Of a DNA stretch of 64,000 bases, positions 26,594 through 35,822 are shown piece by piece. Location: NCBI GenBank assembly GCA_964590005.1, contig CAZPVJ010000026.1:1-64000 (forward strand). Reading direction: 5' to 3'. Each line of letters starts with the position of its first letter. Position 1 is the first letter of the stretch. A model generated the notes under the pieces. That model had not been told where the DNA came from, made no database searches, and was given only the letters and a program-made list of their open reading frames with translations. The DNA comes from CALJFL01 sp964590005 (GTDB taxonomy: Bacteria; Pseudomonadota; Gammaproteobacteria; Pseudomonadales; Halieaceae). The translations under genes and the position numbers were made by a program.

Positions 26594-27133
26594 ATGAGCG
26601 ACGATAAGAATAAAGTGACCGACAAGGCCAGCGAAATTGCCAAGAACATATGGCTGGCCGGCGTAGGCGCCTACGGTAAGGCCGTAGATGAGGCGCAGGA
26701 CCGACTGGAGAAAGCGGGCGTAGAAACACCGAAGCTGTTTCGCGACCTGGTTAAGGCAGGCACGGCTCTGGAAGAGGAGGCCAAGGATGCGCTGCAAGCC
26801 AGCCAGGCGGCGCGCAGTTCTGTGGAAGAGCGAATCAGTCGGGTTAGAGATAATTTTCACCTGCAGCGCCCCGCCCGTGGCGAAGATCTGCTCGCGTTGC
26901 ACGAAAAGATCGATCGCATTGCCAATCAACTGGGTGAACTGACCACGGCGCTGTCAGAACAGGGCGTGCTTAAGCCCAGCAAGCCCAGGGGTACTGCCAA
27001 GCGCAAGACAACCACCAAGAAAACCACATCACGCAAAACGACAGCCAAGAAAGCGGCACCGAAAAAAAAGGCCGGAGCCAAGGCCGCCAGCAAGGCATCA
27101 CCAAAAAGCAAGGCCCGCGCACGCAAAACCTGA
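26594..27133 (+). CDS. PhaF-like phasin with C-terminal basic tail
   Basis: A 179-residue protein of the poly(hydroxyalkanoate) granule-associated (PhaF/PhaI) family. The phasin part is residues 1-125 with the family block IWLAGVGAYGKAVDEAQ at 19-35; residues 128-179 are a Lys/Ala/Thr/Pro/Ser-rich histone-like tail. In Pseudomonas PhaF such a tail binds DNA non-specifically and the N-terminal part binds the granule. This is the canonical domain order, opposite to the upstream phasin. A TetR gene follows. Confidence 0.85.
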   Translation: MSDDKNKVTDKASEIAKNIWLAGVGAYGKAVDEAQDRLEKAGVETPKLFRDLVKAGTALEEEAKDALQASQAARSSVEERISRVRDNFHLQRPARGEDLLALHEKIDRIANQLGELTTALSEQGVLKPSKPRGTAKRKTTTKKTTSRKTTAKKAAPKKKAGAKAASKASPKSKARARKT

Positions 27134-27158
27134 CCGCCTTGACTGAGTCCCCGCGCCG

Positions 27159-27821
27159 ATGAAAACACGCGATCGAATCCTCGAGACCAGTCTCGCGCTG
27201 TTCAATACCGAGGGCGAGAGCAATACCACAACAATCGACATTGCCAACGAGATGGATATCAGCCCCGGCAATCTCTACTACCATTTCAAGGGCAAAGACC
27301 AAATCATCGCTGAGCTGTTTCAACAATATGAAATGGCCCTGGGTGGCACCCTGACAGCGCCGATCGAGGCACCGCTAAGCCAGCATCCAGGGCAGGTGGA
27401 GGACAACTGGTACTACCTGTATGTCGTTATGGAAGAGATGTACCAGTACCGCTTTTTCTACCTGAATCTCGACAATCTGCTACAGCGCTACCCCGCTATC
27501 GACAAGCGTTTCAAACGACTGATCCAGTTGAAGCGCGCGGCACTTTACGCTATTTGCCAGACCTTGCTGGAGCAGGCCGTCATCGATACCCGCGGCCAGC
27601 AATTGCTGGGCCTGGTCGACAACATGACTGTCACCCTCACGTTCTGGTTCAACTACGAGCAGCTGCTCAACGAAGAGCATTCACCCCAGGTTATTATTCA
27701 TGGCGGCGTGCTACAGCTGCTTACCATGGTGGCCCCTTATCTGGGCGACGACGAGCTGGACTTTTACCGCGATTGCCAGGAGATCTACCACAGCATGCTG
27801 GAGCCCAACGGCAAGCCCTAG
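27159..27821 (+). CDS. TetR family regulator, PhaD-like
   Basis: A 220-residue TetR-type protein; the N-terminal HTH is at about residues 5-50 (ILETSLALFNTEGE, then ISPGNLYYHFKGKDQII). The long C-terminal half is the type seen in PhaD, the regulator beside phasin genes in Pseudomonas. It lies 25 bases after the PhaF-like gene, so it is probably in the same transcript. Regulation of PHA granule genes is inferred from context and similarity. Confidence 0.82.
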   Translation: MKTRDRILETSLALFNTEGESNTTTIDIANEMDISPGNLYYHFKGKDQIIAELFQQYEMALGGTLTAPIEAPLSQHPGQVEDNWYYLYVVMEEMYQYRFFYLNLDNLLQRYPAIDKRFKRLIQLKRAALYAICQTLLEQAVIDTRGQQLLGLVDNMTVTLTFWFNYEQLLNEEHSPQVIIHGGVLQLLTMVAPYLGDDELDFYRDCQEIYHSMLEPNGKP

Positions 27822-27919
27822 CTCTATTTCTGCTATGCCGTCGCAAACCGTGCGCTTTAGCCATCATCTGCTATTATTCGGCTTCATTTCGAAACCCCCA
27901 TGACATACAGGAGACGAGC

Positions 27920-28399
27920 ATGGCAATTCAGGTTGGCGACAAGGTACCCGCTTGCACAATGAAGACAATGGGCGCTGAAGGCCCAGCAGACATCAGCACA
28001 GATGATATTTTCGGCGGTAAAAAGGTCCTGCTTTTTGCTGTGCCGGGAGCGTTCACTCCCGGATGTTCGATGACCCACTTGCCCGGTTACGTCGTTAATG
28101 CCGACAAGATCAAGGCGGCTGGCGTGGACACGATTGTCTGCATGGCGGTCAACGATGCTTTCGTAATGGACGCCTGGGGCAAAGCCCAGAACGCCGAAGA
28201 GCTGCTCATGCTGGCAGATGGCAACGGGGAATTCACGACGGCCCTGGGCCTGGAGTTGGATGGCACCGGTTTTGGCCTGGGTCACCGCAGCCAGCGCTTT
28301 GCGATGCTGGTCGATGACGGCACTGTCACTCATCTCAACGTGGAGCCAGGCGCTGGCGTTGACGTCAGCTCTGCCGAAACGATGATGGCCCTGCTTTAA
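27920..28399 (+). CDS. Peroxiredoxin (Prx5-like)
   Basis: AhpC/TSA-type thiol peroxidase of 159 residues from the ATG at 27920, chosen because GGAGACGAG lies just upstream and the N-terminus MAIQVGDKVPAC is typical. An upstream in-frame extension exists but overlaps the TetR gene and is not protein-like. The peroxidatic Cys is 49 in PGAFTPGCSMTHLPGY. No fused glutaredoxin domain. It reduces peroxides using thioredoxin or glutaredoxin. The stop overlaps the convergent SRPBCC gene by four bases (TTAA). Confidence 0.9.
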   Translation: MAIQVGDKVPACTMKTMGAEGPADISTDDIFGGKKVLLFAVPGAFTPGCSMTHLPGYVVNADKIKAAGVDTIVCMAVNDAFVMDAWGKAQNAEELLMLADGNGEFTTALGLELDGTGFGLGHRSQRFAMLVDDGTVTHLNVEPGAGVDVSSAETMMALL

Positions 28400-28983
28400 T
28401 CAGCAACGGCGGCGGACACAATCTGTACCGCCGCCGACTCTCGCTGCCGGTCCGCATCGCTCGCCGGCTGTCCTGTTTCATAGTAGTGCTTCATCCCGGC
28501 GGCCACCTGCACCAGGTTGTCTTCCATAACCGGCACAATAAACCATTCGGCCAGGTAGTCACCCAGCCAGCCCCAGGGCATCTCGAAAACGAGGGCCACG
28601 CCGATGCGCGTTTGTGTGGCTCCCGAAGGCTGGATTGCGTAGGTAAACGTGATCCGATCAAAGGGCATCATCGGCTCCTCCCCCTCGTGCAACCGCAGGT
28701 CAAACCCCACCCCCTCGCGCCAGGCAATTATCGTTTCTTCGAGGTAATCACCCTCCTCATCGTAGACACGCCGGTGAGCACCAAGCCCCTCCTGCCGCTT
28801 CGAAACAATCTCGGTGCGAGCCAGGCCAGGTACGTATAAATGCGCGACTGAAAAATCCCGCAGCCTTGCCCAGGCGGCATCATGGGGCAACGCTGCGGTG
28901 ACCTCTGCCGCGACCCGGTGTATATCGGCCTGTACAACGCTGGTAGCCAGCGACAGGCCCAGCGCCATGATGACCTTAAGCAT
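28396..28983 (-). CDS. SRPBCC family secreted protein
   Basis: A protein of 195 residues from the ATG at 28983, with a signal peptide (LKVIMALGLSLATSVVQA) and a START/SRPBCC-like helix-grip fold after it. Conserved-looking blocks are WARLRDFS, VPGLARTEIV and RITFTYAIQPSG. Function unknown; such proteins bind small hydrophobic ligands. An internal ATG at 28968 has a better-placed AAGGT and may be the true start. It overlaps the stop region of the PqiA-like gene by 8 bases, so both are likely co-expressed. Confidence 0.72.
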   Translation of the reverse strand: MLKVIMALGLSLATSVVQADIHRVAAEVTAALPHDAAWARLRDFSVAHLYVPGLARTEIVSKRQEGLGAHRRVYDEEGDYLEETIIAWREGVGFDLRLHEGEEPMMPFDRITFTYAIQPSGATQTRIGVALVFEMPWGWLGDYLAEWFIVPVMEDNLVQVAAGMKHYYETGQPASDADRQRESAAVQIVSAAVAD

Positions 28984-29602
28984 TGGTCGGTGCGGGCGGT
29001 TCCCGCAGCAAGGTGGTCGCCGCAATGGAAAACAGGCAATAGGCAAGGAAGAAGTAAAACCCCGATTCGAGCTGCGCGTTCATTATCAGCAGGTCGCCGG
29101 CCTGACCGGTTGCCTTACCCGCCATGTAGGCAACCAGCAGGCCCATCACAAAGACATCCGCCATGGACCATTTGCTCAGTGCCGCATTGAGCCAGAGTAG
29201 CGGCCCGCGCAGCCCGGCCCCGGGCACAACCACCGCGATCGACTGCAACAGCAGCTTGAACACGGGTATCACCAGGCTGAAAAAGACAATAAGGAACGCG
29301 ACAGGCAAGTTGCCCGTCCGGGCCAGCTCATCGACGGTACCCCAGATCGAGCGAGTACTGCTATAGGCCTGCAGGTGCCCCTCTATCTGGTCCAGCCCGA
29401 GGAAACTGGTAATCATGGCCAGCATCTGCCGGGTTTGCGGGTCGGCCTCTTCGCCGGCGATCAGGTCAACGCCGAGACTGGCAATTCGGGATTTCTCAAT
29501 TTCACCGGTCAGCGTCAACACCGGTTGGGTGACGCCCGGGTACAACAGGCCCAACGCGATCAACATCAGGACCAGGGAAAGTAATTTGCGGGTGGGACTC
29601 AT
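28976..29602 (-). CDS. PqiA-like (paraquat-inducible A) membrane protein
   Basis: A 208-residue inner-membrane protein matching one PqiA-type repeat: four hydrophobic helices with the family block KWSMADVFVMGLLVAYM near 143-160. PqiA/YebS proteins pair with MCE proteins to move lipids between the membranes. E. coli PqiA is a longer double-repeat protein with cysteine motifs; this is a single repeat and has no cysteine pair. No MCE-domain partner is adjacent. Confidence 0.83.
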   Translation of the reverse strand: MSPTRKLLSLVLMLIALGLLYPGVTQPVLTLTGEIEKSRIASLGVDLIAGEEADPQTRQMLAMITSFLGLDQIEGHLQAYSSTRSIWGTVDELARTGNLPVAFLIVFFSLVIPVFKLLLQSIAVVVPGAGLRGPLLWLNAALSKWSMADVFVMGLLVAYMAGKATGQAGDLLIMNAQLESGFYFFLAYCLFSIAATTLLREPPAPTNA

Positions 29603-29684
29603 ACGACCTCCAGAAACAAGGGAGGCATGATACCCAATTAACGCCGGTATCTTCTAACCGGCGGGAAAATATCGGCCGGGTTTG

Positions 29685-30674
29685 TCAGGCCGCTTCTGCG
29701 TCGAAATTACTGTAGAACTGCGAATACCATTTACGAAACTTGGCGATGGGGCCGTCTCCGTCACATAACACCGGCAGAGGACGGTAGACCTTGTGCTCCC
29801 AGATCGGCTTGTCTTCTTCCAGTTGACCCACGATATTAGCCACGATTCCGGCGTTGACCCCACCCCTTAGGACCTCACCATTGACCTTGGGTTGAGTAAA
29901 CGCAAATCGCAACTGAATGGTGTCCTCGTCGATGGGTGTGGTGAGACCCATAAGAAAGGTATCGGCTATCCCCTCGAACTTCGTAAAGCCCTGACCCGGT
30001 CCCATGCTGCCGGTATGTATCGCACCATCAACCTCACCACGGGGTGTGGGCATCTTGGCCCGCTGAACCCCGCGCGACATGGGGCCGTCGTACTCGGTCT
30101 CCCACTCCGGCATGCTGGCGGTGCGATGAACGAACAGGAAGTGGGCGGGATCCGCCGCGTTTTCCGCCATCTCCTGGGGATGCGTGTTCATTTGCCACTC
30201 ATAACGTTGCAACGGAGCCCAGTCGTCACTGTTGGCTTCCTCGTGATCCAGCACCTGCCACAAAGGCGCCACGCCTTCCGGGTGATACCAGGCCCAGATC
30301 ACCTGGTTGGTCTCGGCGACGGGATAGGAAGTCAGGCACTTCTGCTGGTTGATCTTTGGCGGCATATTGCGGGCATAGGGGATCTCCGTGCAGTCGCCAT
30401 CGCCATTGAATTTCCAGGCATGGAACGGGCAGACGATTGATTCACCCTCGATACGGCCGCCACCGCCGGTATTTTCATGAATGCCGTAGCCGAGATGGGC
30501 ACCCAGGTGCGGGCAGTAGGCATCGAGCAGACAGGCCTGGCCGGACTCGGTCCGGAAAATCACCAGTTCCTTGCCAAAATATTTAACCGCCCTGGACTCG
30601 CCTACCGCCAATTCGTCGCTGTAGGAGACGGCATACCAGCCGTGCGGGATGGGCATGGGGAAACGCTTGCTCAT
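29685..30674 (-). CDS. Rieske non-haem iron oxygenase (KshA-like)
   Basis: Oxygenase component of 329 residues. The Rieske 2Fe-2S ligands are Cys54/His56 (CPHLGAH) and Cys82/His85 (CPFHAWKF). The mononuclear iron site is in ENAADPAHFLFVHRT, with candidate ligands Asp175, His178 and His183. The closest familiar type is the 3-ketosteroid 9-alpha-hydroxylase oxygenase KshA; the substrate is not certain. No reductase or ferredoxin partner is in the window. The gene lies downstream of an SLC13 carboxylate permease on the same strand. Confidence 0.85.
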   Translation of the reverse strand: MSKRFPMPIPHGWYAVSYSDELAVGESRAVKYFGKELVIFRTESGQACLLDAYCPHLGAHLGYGIHENTGGGGRIEGESIVCPFHAWKFNGDGDCTEIPYARNMPPKINQQKCLTSYPVAETNQVIWAWYHPEGVAPLWQVLDHEEANSDDWAPLQRYEWQMNTHPQEMAENAADPAHFLFVHRTASMPEWETEYDGPMSRGVQRAKMPTPRGEVDGAIHTGSMGPGQGFTKFEGIADTFLMGLTTPIDEDTIQLRFAFTQPKVNGEVLRGGVNAGIVANIVGQLEEDKPIWEHKVYRPLPVLCDGDGPIAKFRKWYSQFYSNFDAEAA

Positions 30675-30740
30675 AATGGGGGAAACCTGTTCTGGCTACA
30701 CTTTCAATGACTACGGACGATACCGGCCAACCGAGACAAA

Positions 30741-30755
30741 ACAATGACATATTGT
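30741..30755. promoter_or_regulatory. Small palindrome upstream of the Rieske gene
   Basis: ACAAT, five bases, then ATTGT, 67 bases upstream of the Rieske ATG in the 135-base gap. It could be an operator of a TetR- or MarR-type regulator; no regulator gene is adjacent. Confidence 0.3.
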
Positions 30756-30809
30756 GCCAAAAAGGCTTTCATATGCTGACATTAACCCATTTATGTCTAC
30801 ATTTGTTAG

Positions 30810-32222
30810 TCATGCAAACAGGGTGAAACAGACCAGGCTAATGACTGCCACGCCCAGCAGATTAAGCAAAAACCCCTCCCTGGCCATCCGGGAGACGGTA
30901 ATCAGGCCGCTGCCAAAAACCACGGTGTTGGGTGCGGTGGCCACGGGCAGCATAAAGGCGCAACTGGCACTCATGGCCGCCGGTACCATAATCAACTCCG
31001 GCCTGATTCCTGCAGCCAGGGCGGCGGCGGCCAACACGGGCATCAACAGGGTGGTACTGGCCGTATTGGAGGTCGTTTCCGTCATGAAAGTAACCACCAG
31101 GCAAACCAGCGCGATCAGGGCGAGTGTTGGAATAACGGTCATTGCAGCCAACCACTGTCCCAAAACATCACTGAGCCCGGAATTAACAAATCCCCGGGCC
31201 AGGCAAATACCGCCCGAGAACAACAACAGCACGCCCCAGGGAATGCTGCTGGCGCGCTGCCAGTCCAGCAATCGGGCGCCTCGCCCGTCGGGCACCAGGA
31301 ACATGACCACGACGGCCAGCAAGGCCACCGAAGCGTCGTTGGCCTGGGGCAGATCTAACCAGACCCGCCAACCACCGAACGGCTCGCTGCGGGTAATCCA
31401 GGCCAGCGCTGTTAGCGAAAAAACAATCATCACCCGTTTCTCGGCGGTCGTCCAGGCACCCACCTTTGGCAGCTGGATTTCGAGACTGCCTTGCAGGTTG
31501 CGGGTCAGGGCAAAGGCCATAGCCGGCACCATCAGCACCACCACCGGCACACCCCAGCTCATCCATTGGCTAAAACTGATGGTGTTGCCCGTATACTCAC
31601 TAAATACCTGCATAAAGATCAGGTTTGGCGGCGTCCCTATCGGCGTACCCAACCCTCCGACACTTGCGGCATAGGCCACGCCAAGTAACAAGGGCACCGC
31701 CAGTCGGTCGCGGTCGCGCACACCTTCAAGCACGGCCAGCACCACGGGGAGCAGCATAAGCGTGGTGGCGGTATTGGATATCCACATACTGAGAACAGCA
31801 GCCGCGACCATGAAGCCCAGCACCAGTCGCCTGCCACTGGAGGCACCAAAAAGACGTACCATACCCAGGGCAAGCCGCCGATGAGCGCCCGCGTGTTCCA
31901 TCGCCTTGGATAGCAGGAATCCACCCAGCAACAACAGAATGAGCGGCGAGCCGTAGGCCTGCCCCACCTCGGCGGGGGTTAAGACACCGAGCAACGGTAA
32001 CAACGCCAGCGGCAACAGGGAGGTCACGGGTATAGGGACGGGTTCGAACACCCACCACACGACACATAGGACCGCAATGAAAGTGACGACACCGGCATCG
32101 CGCTCCATACCGGAAGACAGTATTACTGCCGCAGCCAGTGCGGCCACCAATGGCCCCAGCCACAAGGCGGCCCTGCGGACACCGGCGATAGACGCGCCTC
32201 CGCTCACTTCAGGTTCACTCAT
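30810..32222 (-). CDS. SLC13 (DASS) family anion/dicarboxylate transporter
   Basis: Polytopic inner-membrane transporter of about 470 residues, assigned from the ATG at 32222 (an in-frame extension to 32294 is possible). It has the repeated SLC13 layout with about 11 helices and the Na+-site motif region SNTATTLMLLPV near the first clamshell half and TETTSNTASTTLLMPVL in the second. DASS transporters move di/tricarboxylates or sulfate, usually with Na+. Divergent from moaA with about 100 bases between. Confidence 0.87.
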   Translation of the reverse strand: MSEPEVSGGASIAGVRRAALWLGPLVAALAAAVILSSGMERDAGVVTFIAVLCVVWWVFEPVPIPVTSLLPLALLPLLGVLTPAEVGQAYGSPLILLLLGGFLLSKAMEHAGAHRRLALGMVRLFGASSGRRLVLGFMVAAAVLSMWISNTATTLMLLPVVLAVLEGVRDRDRLAVPLLLGVAYAASVGGLGTPIGTPPNLIFMQVFSEYTGNTISFSQWMSWGVPVVVLMVPAMAFALTRNLQGSLEIQLPKVGAWTTAEKRVMIVFSLTALAWITRSEPFGGWRVWLDLPQANDASVALLAVVVMFLVPDGRGARLLDWQRASSIPWGVLLLFSGGICLARGFVNSGLSDVLGQWLAAMTVIPTLALIALVCLVVTFMTETTSNTASTTLLMPVLAAAALAAGIRPELIMVPAAMSASCAFMLPVATAPNTVVFGSGLITVSRMAREGFLLNLLGVAVISLVCFTLFA

Positions 32223-32324
32223 TACCAACACACTCCCGGACAAGGCTATCCTGTCGCAGAGGCGCCAAACTGTAAAGCGGCTTGCTAGTGTCAAACGCCA
32301 GATCCGATTACACTTGTCGCCGTC

Positions 32325-33332
32325 ATGAACGAGTTCCCCCCACAGCTTATCGACCGGTTCCAGCGCCAGGTCAATTATGTACGCCTATCAGTGACCGATC
32401 GCTGTGACTTCCGTTGCGTCTACTGTATGGCGGAGGATATGACCTTCGTACCCAAACCGCAGGTACTGACGCTGGAAGAGATTTACCAGGTAGCGCAGGC
32501 CTTCACCCAGCTCGGCGTCAGTAAAATACGCCTGACCGGCGGCGAACCACTGGTGCGCAACAACATACTGTCTCTGGTTGAGCGACTCGGGGCTTTACCC
32601 GGACTGGACCAACTGGTCATGACGACCAACGGTTCCCAGCTGCAACGCCTGGCCAGGCCGCTGCGAGATTACGGCGTCAGCCGCATCAATATCAGCCTGG
32701 ACAGCCTGCAACCCCGCAAGTTTCGCCACCTCACGCGCTACGGCAACCTGGAGCAGGTCGTCGCCGGCATTGACGCTGCGGTGGACGCGGGTTTCGACGC
32801 CATCAAGATCAACGCCGTGGTACTCAAGGGCCGTAACGATGATGAAGTCGTCGACCTGGTGAATTTCGTCCGCGAGCGCGGTATAGATCTGGCCTTCATA
32901 GAGGAAATGCCACTGGGCGCAATCACCGAACATGACCGGCAGCTGAGCTTCTGCAGCAGCGCCGAACTGCGCAGCATCATCGAGCCGCACCACGCTCTCA
33001 CGGCTGACGACAGCAAGCCTGCCAATGCGGGCCCGGCGCGCTACTACAGAATGGCCGATAGCGTCTCCCGGATAGGGTTCATCTCTCCCCATTCCGACAA
33101 CTTCTGCCATCTGTGCAACCGGGTCAGGGTGACCGTGGAGGGACGCCTGCTGTTATGCCTGGGTAATGAGCACTCGGTAGACCTGCGACAGGTATTGCGG
33201 GACCCCACTTCCGACATCGCCGCCCTCAAGACCGCCATCGTCAATGCGATGGACATCAAGCCCGAACGACACTATTTCGACAACGCCGGAGAACCCGATA
33301 TCGTGCGTTTCATGAACATGACGGGGGGTTGA
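32325..33332 (+). CDS. moaA: GTP 3',8-cyclase MoaA
   Basis: Radical SAM enzyme for the first step of molybdopterin synthesis, 335 residues. The SAM cluster Cys27-Cys31-Cys34 is in RCDFRCVYC, the second 4Fe-4S cluster is ligated by Cys261, Cys264 and Cys278 in the C-terminal part, and the chain ends in the essential Gly-Gly. The partner MoaC and later enzymes are not in the window. The gene stands alone, upstream of the MoxR gene after 60 bases. Confidence 0.95.
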   Translation: MNEFPPQLIDRFQRQVNYVRLSVTDRCDFRCVYCMAEDMTFVPKPQVLTLEEIYQVAQAFTQLGVSKIRLTGGEPLVRNNILSLVERLGALPGLDQLVMTTNGSQLQRLARPLRDYGVSRINISLDSLQPRKFRHLTRYGNLEQVVAGIDAAVDAGFDAIKINAVVLKGRNDDEVVDLVNFVRERGIDLAFIEEMPLGAITEHDRQLSFCSSAELRSIIEPHHALTADDSKPANAGPARYYRMADSVSRIGFISPHSDNFCHLCNRVRVTVEGRLLLCLGNEHSVDLRQVLRDPTSDIAALKTAIVNAMDIKPERHYFDNAGEPDIVRFMNMTGG

Positions 33333-33392
33333 ACGCCCTGTACGTTATTGCCGATTGGCGTACAATGCCCAACCCTGCTGTGAGGTCATGCC

Positions 33393-34334
33393 GTGAACAC
33401 CCTTGATTTTCCACAACTCTCATCCGTCGAAGAAATCGAGCGCGGCTTTGAATCGTTTGGCTACATTTGTAGCCCCAAGATCGCCACAGCCGTATTCCTG
33501 GCTTTCCAGCTGCGCAAACCGATTCTCGTCGAGGGACCTCCCGGCGTGGGCAAAACGGAATTGGCCAAGACCGCCGCCGCCCTGCTGCAACTGCCCCTGA
33601 TCCGGTTGCAGTGCTACGAAGGACTGGATGAAGCGAAGGCACTGTACGAGTGGAAATACGGCAAACAACTGCTGTACACACAGTTGCTCAAGGAGAAACT
33701 CGGCGACCTGCTGCAAGGGGCAACAGGGCTGGCCGAGTCGGTTGAGCGACTGCACCAGTTCGGCGATATCTTCTACTCCAAGGACTTCCTGGAACCACGA
33801 CCGCTGCTGAAGGCGATGCAGCAGGATAAGGGTGCCATCCTGTTGATCGATGAGGTCGACAAGTCCGACTATGAGTTTGAGTCCCTGCTGCTGGAAATCC
33901 TGTCGGATTACCAGGTATCGATACCGGAAATCGGCACGGTCAAGGCGGACGTCTCGCCGATGGTATTCCTCACCAGTAACAACACACGCGATATCAGCGA
34001 CGCGCTGAAGCGGCGCTGCCTGCACCTCTATATACCCTTTCCCTCGGTTGAGCTGGAAGAACGTATCGTGCGCAGCCGTGTACCCGAGGTGGATGAGCAA
34101 CTACGCCACCAACTGGTCGAATTCGTGCACTCGCTGCGTGAACTGGACCTGAAGAAATCCCCGGCGATCTCCGAGACAATCGACTGGGCGCGCAGTCTCC
34201 TGTTGCTCCATGCCAAGGAGTTGGATGAAGACCTCCTGCACAGCACACTGAACGTGCTGCTGAAGTTTGAGGAGGATATCGAGACCACCGAAGCAGAAAT
34301 GCGCGTCCTCCTCCAACCCAGGAGTAATGACTGA
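33393..34334 (+). CDS. MoxR-type AAA+ ATPase
   Basis: A 313-residue AAA+ ATPase. Walker A is GPPGVGKT at 48-55, Walker B is in ILLIDEVDK near 148-156, and a sensor-like TSNN follows. MoxR ATPases act with a VWA-domain partner, which here is the next gene, as chaperones that insert metals or activate protein complexes. The start is GTG. First of five co-directional genes. Confidence 0.9.
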   Translation: MNTLDFPQLSSVEEIERGFESFGYICSPKIATAVFLAFQLRKPILVEGPPGVGKTELAKTAAALLQLPLIRLQCYEGLDEAKALYEWKYGKQLLYTQLLKEKLGDLLQGATGLAESVERLHQFGDIFYSKDFLEPRPLLKAMQQDKGAILLIDEVDKSDYEFESLLLEILSDYQVSIPEIGTVKADVSPMVFLTSNNTRDISDALKRRCLHLYIPFPSVELEERIVRSRVPEVDEQLRHQLVEFVHSLRELDLKKSPAISETIDWARSLLLLHAKELDEDLLHSTLNVLLKFEEDIETTEAEMRVLLQPRSND

Positions 34335-34397
34335 CTGCTGCACCTGCTGCATTTCATGTAAAGTAAGGTTTTTTGCCAGCGCTGACAGTTGACCGCA

Positions 34398-35819
34398 ATG
34401 CAGGCTAATCTCGTCAATTTCATCCAGGTACTGCGCAGCCACGATGTGCGGGTGTCTCCCGCTGAAACGCTGGATGCGATGGATGTCGCCACCACTCTCG
34501 GCTACGCTGACCGCAGCCGGCTGCGTGACGGGCTGGCCATGGCGCTGGCCAAGACGCCAGCGGAGGAGCAGGTCTTCATTCGCTGCTTTGACCAGTATTT
34601 TAGCCAGGGTTTGGCGGACTTCAGCCTGTCTCCGGAGAATAGCAGCGAGCAGGGAGATTCCCAGGAGCAGCAGCCCGAGCACGCTGAGAGCCAACCCGAT
34701 GGACTCGACCAGGAGATGGGAAGCGAGCTCGAAGCTGCAGCCGCAGACTCACCGGCACTGGCCGAGCTGATGCAGTCTGAGCTGATGCAAAATTTACTGG
34801 ATAACGACCGCAACGCGCTCAGCGTGGCAATGACCACCGCTGGCGACCGGGTCGGCCTGCAACAGATCCAGATGTTTACCCAGAAGGGCCAGTACACCCG
34901 CAAGATTCTCGATGAACTCGGCGAGCAGCATATTCGCCAGGCGGTGATCGAGTTGGAGCGTACTGAGAGTCCAGCGCTCGCAGAGTTACAGCGCTACCGC
35001 GATATTCTTCGAGAGCAGGTCCGCGACTACGTGGAGCGCGAATACCTGTTGCAAGCCGAGGGCAGCAACCGGCAGTTCATGGAAGAGATTCTCAGCAAGA
35101 CCCGACTGAACAATATCGAGCGCCACTACCTCGACCGGGTCCACGAGCTCGTTCGCAAAATGGCCCGGAAACTGGCGGCTCGCTACGCGCGAAAACTCAA
35201 GTCCACGAAGCGCGGACAGCTCGACATGGCACGCACCCTGCGACGGGGAGTGGCGCACGACGGCGTGCTGTTCAACACATACTGGCGCAAAACAAGGCGG
35301 CACAAGCCACAGATTCTGGCGGTCTGCGACGTCAGTGGATCCGTCGCAGCCTACGCGAAATTTTTGTTGATGTTCCTGTACAGCCTGCAGGACGTGCTAC
35401 CCAAGGTCCGCAGCTTCGCCTTTTCCAGCCACCTGGGCGAGGTTAGCGATCTGTTCCAGGAGCATTCTCTGGAGAAAGCCATTGAGCTGGTCAACTGGAA
35501 GTATGGTGGCGCCACTGACTACGGCGGCAGTCTGGAAGACTTTGCCAGACTCGCGCTAGATGACATCAACAGCAACACCACGGTCATCGTGCTGGGTGAC
35601 GCTCGCAACAATGGCGGAGACCCCAAACTGGACATCATGCAAAGCATCTACCAACGCAGCAAGCAGGTGATCTGGCTCAACCCGGAATCCCGCCGCGCAT
35701 GGGGCACTGGCGACTCTGAGATGCCACGCTACCAGAGTGCCTGCCATTTCACTGCGGAATGCAACAACCTGAAGCAGCTGGAGCGGATCATCGACCAGCT
35801 GTTGAAGAGTACACGTTAA
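34398..35819 (+). CDS. VWA domain protein (CoxE-like) partner of MoxR
   Basis: A 473-residue protein from ATG 34398; TTG at 34389 is an alternative. The N-terminal part has a ten-residue core MRWMDV-type block (SPAETLDAMD) and an acidic Glu/Gln-rich stretch, followed by a C-terminal von Willebrand A domain with the MIDAS motif DVSGS in ILAVCDVSGSVAAYAKF. CoxE-like proteins work with MoxR ATPases in maturation of metalloenzymes or in stress. The target here is unknown. Confidence 0.85.
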   Translation: MQANLVNFIQVLRSHDVRVSPAETLDAMDVATTLGYADRSRLRDGLAMALAKTPAEEQVFIRCFDQYFSQGLADFSLSPENSSEQGDSQEQQPEHAESQPDGLDQEMGSELEAAAADSPALAELMQSELMQNLLDNDRNALSVAMTTAGDRVGLQQIQMFTQKGQYTRKILDELGEQHIRQAVIELERTESPALAELQRYRDILREQVRDYVEREYLLQAEGSNRQFMEEILSKTRLNNIERHYLDRVHELVRKMARKLAARYARKLKSTKRGQLDMARTLRRGVAHDGVLFNTYWRKTRRHKPQILAVCDVSGSVAAYAKFLLMFLYSLQDVLPKVRSFAFSSHLGEVSDLFQEHSLEKAIELVNWKYGGATDYGGSLEDFARLALDDINSNTTVIVLGDARNNGGDPKLDIMQSIYQRSKQVIWLNPESRRAWGTGDSEMPRYQSACHFTAECNNLKQLERIIDQLLKSTR

Positions 35820-35822
35820 GTC

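Noticed and set aside
27554..27919. In-frame extension of the peroxiredoxin over the TetR gene
   Set aside because: Peroxiredoxin homology and a ribosome site begin at 27920, and the extension overlaps the TetR coding region in another frame.
33361..33366. TACAAT as a -10 box upstream of the MoxR gene
   Set aside because: No -35 element with acceptable spacing was found.
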